Shown here in pieces: positions 60,812 through 64,000 of a stretch of DNA of 64,000 bases. The first letter of the stretch is position 1. Every line of letters starts with the position of its first letter. Made by a program: the position numbers and the translations under genes. The stretch is from Thaumasiovibrio sp047250365 (lineage in GTDB: Bacteria > Pseudomonadota > Gammaproteobacteria > Enterobacterales > Vibrionaceae), in NCBI RefSeq assembly GCF_047250365.1, contig NZ_JBLBVL010000022.1, forward strand, positions 9,167 through 73,166, read 5' to 3'. The notes under the pieces were generated by a model, which did no database searches, had not been told where the DNA came from, and saw nothing but the letters and a program-made list of their open reading frames with translations.

Positions 60812-61300
60812 TTATGCAGCTTCTTTCTGATCGCGAACAGCTGCAATAGTACGTACCAATTTGCCTGCAGACGCTTCTTTCATGCACATCATTAGGCGTG
60901 CAATCGCTTCGTCGTAGGTTGGTAGTGTTGCAAGAACTTCTGCGTCAGTAATAGCGCCTTCAAATGCAGCCGCTTTAATCTCGAAGTCTTTATTCTCTTT
61001 AGCGAAGTCTTTGAAAAGACGCGCTGCAGCACCAGGGTGCTCGTTAGAGAATGCAAGTAGAGTAGGACCAACGAAAGTCTCAGCAAGACATTCGAAATCA
61101 GTACCTTCTACTGCACGACGTGCTAGAGTGTTACGAACAACTTTCATGTAAACACCCGCTTCACGCGCTTGTTTACGTAGAGAAGTCATCGCACCAACTT
61201 CAACACCACGAGAGTCAGCAACAACTGCAGAAAGTGCACCACTGGCAGCTTCGTTGACTGAAGCAACAATTGCTTTTTTGTCTTGAAGATTTAGTGCCAT
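60812..61300 (-). CDS. rplJ: Ribosomal protein L10
   Basis: L10 anchors L7/L12 dimers to 23S rRNA, and L10 with L7/L12 represses its own mRNA. The 162-residue protein starts MALNLQDKKAIVASVNEAA and has ADSRGVEVGAMTSLRKQAREAG, with the L12-binding helix at the C-terminus. E. coli L10 is 165 residues. The upstream 260-bp leader should carry the autoregulatory site. Confidence 0.98.
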   Translation of the reverse strand: MALNLQDKKAIVASVNEAASGALSAVVADSRGVEVGAMTSLRKQAREAGVYMKVVRNTLARRAVEGTDFECLAETFVGPTLLAFSNEHPGAAARLFKDFAKENKDFEIKAAAFEGAITDAEVLATLPTYDEAIARLMMCMKEASAGKLVRTIAAVRDQKEAA

Positions 61301-61561
61301 TGGATATGCTCCTGGTTGTTAATACGCACCCACATAACCGTGGGAGTGATAACGGTGCAGATCCCAAATGACATATTCAAAAATAAATAGAATCAATCGA
61401 GTTCTTGGCACCGTCTACGTAGGTATTATTAAGTCATTTCCTATGAAATGACGCCTACGGTCTTGGACGAAAGCTGACCTCTTTTTCAAAAAGAAAAAAC
61501 AGGGCAAGCTTTAGCCATTTCAGAGTTGGCGGATTATACAGTAATCCGCCAGCCCTGACAA
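61301..61561 (-). promoter_or_regulatory. Leader of rplJ (L10 leader region)
   Basis: A 261-bp gap between rplA and rplJ with no ORF. In gammaproteobacteria this leader folds into the L10 binding structure that controls translation of rplJL. Short inverted segments are visible (for example CATTTCCTATGAAATG on the plus strand at 61435-61450), but I did not derive the full fold. An internal promoter may also lie here. Confidence 0.6.
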
Positions 61562-62269
61562 TTAGTTTGCAGCGTTAGTGTCCAGAGAGTTCTGGTCTAG
61601 TGCTACACCTGCGCCCATAGTAGTAGACAGGCTTACTTTCTTGATGAAAGTACCTTTCGCTGAAGAAGGCTTCGCTTTCTTCAGCGCTACTAGTAGAGAC
61701 TCTAGGTTTTCTTTCAGGTTGTTCGCGTCAAAATCTACTTTACCGATAGTAGTATGAACGATACCGTTCTTATCGTTACGGTAACGAACCTGACCTGCTT
61801 TTGCATTCTTAACTGCGTCAGCAACGTTAGGAGTTACAGTACCTACTTTCGGGTTTGGCATCAGACCGCGAGGACCAAGAATAGTACCTAGCTGACCAAC
61901 AACGCGCATTGCATCTGGAGATGCGATAACTACGTCGAAGTTCATTTCGCCTTTCTTCACTTGCTCAGCAAGATCTTCCATACCTACGATGTCAGCACCA
62001 GCTTCTTTCGCTGCTTCTGCGTTTGCACCTTGAGTGAACACAGCAACACGGATATCACGGCCAGTACCGTGAGGAAGAACAGTCGCACCACGTACGTTCT
62101 GATCAGATTTACGAGCATCGATGCCAAGGTTAACTGCAACGTCAACGCTTTCTACGAACTTAGCAGTAGCTAGTTCTTTAAGTAGAGCAACGGCTTCGTT
62201 GATGTCGTACTCACGAGTAACATCAACTTTGTCACGAATAACGCGCATGCGCTTAGTCAATTTTGCCAT
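61562..62269 (-). CDS. rplA: Ribosomal protein L1
   Basis: L1 binds 23S rRNA at the L1 stalk and represses the rplKA mRNA. The 235-residue length is one more than E. coli. MAKLTKRMRVIRDKVDVTREYD at the start and the signature GRDIRVAVFTQG ... GPRGLMPNPKVGTVT are present. It starts 4 bp after rplK, so translation is coupled. Confidence 0.99.
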   Translation of the reverse strand: MAKLTKRMRVIRDKVDVTREYDINEAVALLKELATAKFVESVDVAVNLGIDARKSDQNVRGATVLPHGTGRDIRVAVFTQGANAEAAKEAGADIVGMEDLAEQVKKGEMNFDVVIASPDAMRVVGQLGTILGPRGLMPNPKVGTVTPNVADAVKNAKAGQVRYRNDKNGIVHTTIGKVDFDANNLKENLESLLVALKKAKPSSAKGTFIKKVSLSTTMGAGVALDQNSLDTNAAN

Positions 62270-62273
62270 TGTC

Positions 62274-62702
62274 TTATCCCTCTACCACTAGGCCCATAGA
62301 GCGAGCAGTACCCGCAATAGAACGCTTCATCGCTTCGATGTCTGCGCCAGTCATGTCTGCTGCTTTAGTTTCAGCAATTTCCTGTAGCTGAGCGTCAGTA
62401 ACTGTACCAACTTTCTCAGTGTTTGGACGACCTGAACCAGACTTAATGCCTGCAGCTTTCTTAAGAAGAACGGCTGCCGGTGGAGTCTTAGTAACGAACG
62501 TGAAAGAACGATCGCTATATACAGTGATAACAACAGGAATTGGAAGACCTTTCTCTACTGAGTCAGTCTTAGCGTTGAACGCTTTACAGAATTCCATGAT
62601 GTTCACACCATGTTGACCTAATGCAGGACCAACTGGTGGTGAAGGGTTTGCTGCACCAGCTGCAACTTGCAACTTGATGTACGCTTCTACTTTCTTAGCC
62701 AT
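62274..62702 (-). CDS. rplK: Ribosomal protein L11
   Basis: L11 lies at the factor-binding centre and is needed for RelA activation; PrmA, encoded at 35.6 kb, trimethylates it. The 142-residue protein starts MAKKVEAYIKLQVAAGAANP and has PPVGPALGQHGVNIMEFC and a C-terminal GTARSMGLVVEG. First gene of the rplKAJL-rpoBC group, with its own promoter after nusG. Confidence 0.99.
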   Translation of the reverse strand: MAKKVEAYIKLQVAAGAANPSPPVGPALGQHGVNIMEFCKAFNAKTDSVEKGLPIPVVITVYSDRSFTFVTKTPPAAVLLKKAAGIKSGSGRPNTEKVGTVTDAQLQEIAETKAADMTGADIEAMKRSIAGTARSMGLVVEG

Positions 62703-62763
62703 GTTAAATTACCTTAAATTTGGGTTCAAACGTCTGTGTTAACAGACTCCCCGTCTAACGAAA

Positions 62764-62801
62764 GGGCGCGAAATTATAGTCTAATTTCGCGCCCTTGCCA
62801 A
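62764..62801 (-). promoter_or_regulatory. rplK promoter embedded in a 13-bp hairpin
   Basis: On the minus strand TTGGCA (62796-62801), a 17-bp spacer and TATAAT (62773-62778) form a near-consensus sigma-70 promoter. The segment 62764-62794 is also a perfect inverted repeat, GGGCGCGAAATTA/TAATTTCGCGCCC with a 5-nt loop, so the -10 lies partly in the loop of the hairpin. The same hairpin, followed by TTTC, might act as a weak terminator for nusG. Confidence 0.8.
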
Positions 62802-62822
62802 TAGCAAATGGTGATTATTTGG

Positions 62823-63368
62823 TCAGCTTTTCTCTACCTGACCAAACTCCAATTCCACTGGAGTTGCGCGTCCAAAGATCGATACAGAGACCTTAACACG
62901 GCTCTTATCGTAATCAACTTCTTCAACAACACCATTAAAGTCTGCAAATGGTCCATCAGTAACACGCACCACTTCACCCGGCTCGAAGACCGTTTTATGG
63001 ACTGGTGATTCACTCGCTTTTTCTAAACGGTTCAGGATCGCATCCGCTTCTTTATCAGAAATCGGCGCAGGACGGTCAGATGTCCCGCCAATGAAACCCA
63101 TAACACGAGGAATACTACGTACTAAGTGCCAAGTTTCATCGTTCATAACCATCTGTACTAATACGTACCCTGGGAAGAACTTACGCTCACTCTTGCGACG
63201 TTGACCAGCTCGCATTTCAACCACTTCTTCGGTTGGAACCAGTACTTCGTCGAAGTGCTCTTCCATACCGTGCATTTTGATATGTTCGCGTAAGGACTGA
63301 GCCACTCGGCCTTCAAAACCAGAAAAAGCCTGAACAACATACCAGCGTTTTTTTGGAGCTTCACTCAT
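62823..63368 (-). CDS. nusG: Transcription termination/antitermination factor NusG
   Basis: NusG links RNA polymerase to ribosomes or Rho. The 181-residue protein equals E. coli length. The N-terminal NGN domain has KKRWYVVQAFSGFEGRVAQSL and the C-terminal KOW domain has FEPGEVVRVTDGPFADFNG. It is 12 bp after secE, the universal secE-nusG pair. Confidence 0.99.
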   Translation of the reverse strand: MSEAPKKRWYVVQAFSGFEGRVAQSLREHIKMHGMEEHFDEVLVPTEEVVEMRAGQRRKSERKFFPGYVLVQMVMNDETWHLVRSIPRVMGFIGGTSDRPAPISDKEADAILNRLEKASESPVHKTVFEPGEVVRVTDGPFADFNGVVEEVDYDKSRVKVSVSIFGRATPVELEFGQVEKS

Positions 63369-63380
63369 ATTTATTTACCT

Positions 63381-63758
63381 CTATACGCCAGTAACCAGAC
63401 GTACCAGACGAACCATAATACCGTCGATACCCCATAGTAACAGCGCCATAATGACAGTGACCGCAAGAACAATTAGTGTTGTCTGCATTGCTTCTTGACG
63501 AGTAGGCCAAACGACCTTGCGAACTTCCATACGAGATTCGCGAGCAAAGGCAATCGCATTTTTACCTTTTGTCGTTAGCGCAGCTAATCCAGCAGCAGCG
63601 GCAACGAGTACGACAACCGCAACAGCGCGCAATACGACAGAAATGTCACTGTACAGGTAATTTCCCACAACCACCGCTGCAAGCAGTGCAAACACACCAA
63701 TCCATTTTAATGTGTCCAACGTGCCCGAGTCGTTCTGGGTTTCGGCATTTGTTTTCAT
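63381..63758 (-). CDS. secE: Preprotein translocase subunit SecE
   Basis: SecE is the small clamp of the SecYEG protein channel. The 125-residue protein has three helices as in E. coli (about 19-36, 42-62 and 93-115), with the conserved amphipathic part FARESRMEVRKVVWPTRQEA before the last helix. I used the ATG at 63758; 14 upstream codons are not supported. The ribosome site (AGGTTGG) is modest. tufB, often upstream, is not recognisable in the window. Confidence 0.97.
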   Translation of the reverse strand: MKTNAETQNDSGTLDTLKWIGVFALLAAVVVGNYLYSDISVVLRAVAVVVLVAAAAGLAALTTKGKNAIAFARESRMEVRKVVWPTRQEAMQTTLIVLAVTVIMALLLWGIDGIMVRLVRLVTGV

Positions 63759-63916
63759 ACTACCAACCTGTAACTTGTCTACATCATAGACGAAAATCAC
63801 CCCGCATGTGCGAGGTTAACGAACAAAGGCAAAGTTTAACTAAGTTTTGCCTTAAAACCTATCTGCTTTTTTGCGCCTACTCGATCAAATAACAACCAAT
63901 CCAAAGTCCAGCGCAG

Positions 63917-63946
63917 AAAAAGGGCATCAAATGATGCCCTTTTTTG
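63917..63946. terminator. Two-way terminator upstream of secE
   Basis: AAAAAGGGCATCA and TGATGCCCTTTTTT form a stem of about 8 GC-containing pairs plus A-T pairs with a tight loop. On the minus strand it ends the gene lying beyond the right edge, so secE must have its own promoter in 63759-63916. Confidence 0.88.
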
Positions 63947-64000
63947 TATCTCTTCGTCAAATCTAATTATTAGATCTTAACGACAATACTTACATTCCAC

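Noticed and set aside
63947..64000. Start of an upstream minus-strand gene, expected to be tufB or a tRNA
   Set aside because: Two minus-strand frames end here in stops (C-terminal residues ECKYCR or WNVSIVVKI), but neither matches the usual EF-Tu end (VGAGVVAK), and no tRNA 3' end is visible. About 50 bp is too little to call.
1..64000. Mobile elements, prophage, integron, restriction or toxin-antitoxin genes
   Set aside because: No transposase, integrase, terminal repeats or defence-gene motifs were recognised. The window is almost entirely conserved housekeeping gene order.

Overview
The window is a 64-kb piece of a gammaproteobacterial main chromosome. Gene content and order point to the Vibrionaceae (Vibrio, Salinivibrio, Grimontia or Photobacterium type). 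The signs are the frdBCD-efp/epmB block, groESL, fxsA, aspA-dcuA-dsbD, a VC_2705-type symporter with its DUF4212 partner, a CrbS-like symporter/histidine kinase beside acs, yhdT-panF-prmA-dusB-fis, purHD-hupA, and the secE-to-rpoC block. No rRNA or tRNA gene, insertion sequence, prophage, integron or CRISPR array is visible. The genus is inferred.

Layout. 1-1.06 kb: end of the fumarate reductase operon. 1.1-2.7 kb: divergent efp and epmB, substrate and modification enzyme. 2.8-4.0 kb: a gene-free stretch holding two tandem CsrB-family regulatory RNAs on the minus strand, each with a GacA/VarA/UvrY-type box centred about 180 bp upstream of its inferred start. 4.2-6.6 kb: a LysR regulator and an exported serine hydrolase. 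6.8-8.8 kb: groEL and groES with a sigma-32-type promoter. 9-16.5 kb: MATE transporter, fxsA, then aspA, dcuA and dsbD for anaerobic aspartate/fumarate use and periplasmic disulfide reduction.

16.5-31 kb is an acetate-utilisation neighbourhood. It holds a CrbR-like response regulator, a cysteine-desulfidase-family gene, a two-subunit sodium/solute symporter, a CrbS-like hybrid kinase with a symporter domain, an MFS transporter, a cNMP/CBS/DUF294 protein, a DEDDh exonuclease and acs. 31.3-38 kb: aroQ-accB-accC, yhdT-panF, prmA and dusB-fis, covering fatty-acid and CoA precursors and growth-rate control. 38-41.5 kb: a MAPEG protein, a large lipoprotein with a DUF2135-like end, a gene-poor stretch with a possible gene remnant, and ppnP. 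41.8-51.7 kb: purHD, yjaH, hupA, a CNNM/CBS membrane protein, yjaG, a D-2-hydroxyacid dehydrogenase, hemE, nudC and rsd. 51.8-63.8 kb, minus strand: secE, nusG, rplKAJL and rpoBC, with a recognisable rplK promoter and rplL-rpoB attenuator.

The points most worth a second look are the twin CsrB RNAs with identically spaced activator boxes, an orphan plus-strand small-RNA candidate between hemE and nudC, a seven-codon mini-ORF upstream of aspA, a hairpin-rich purH leader, and an inverted-repeat cluster before hemE. All functions are assigned from sequence reading and family knowledge; no database search was run.
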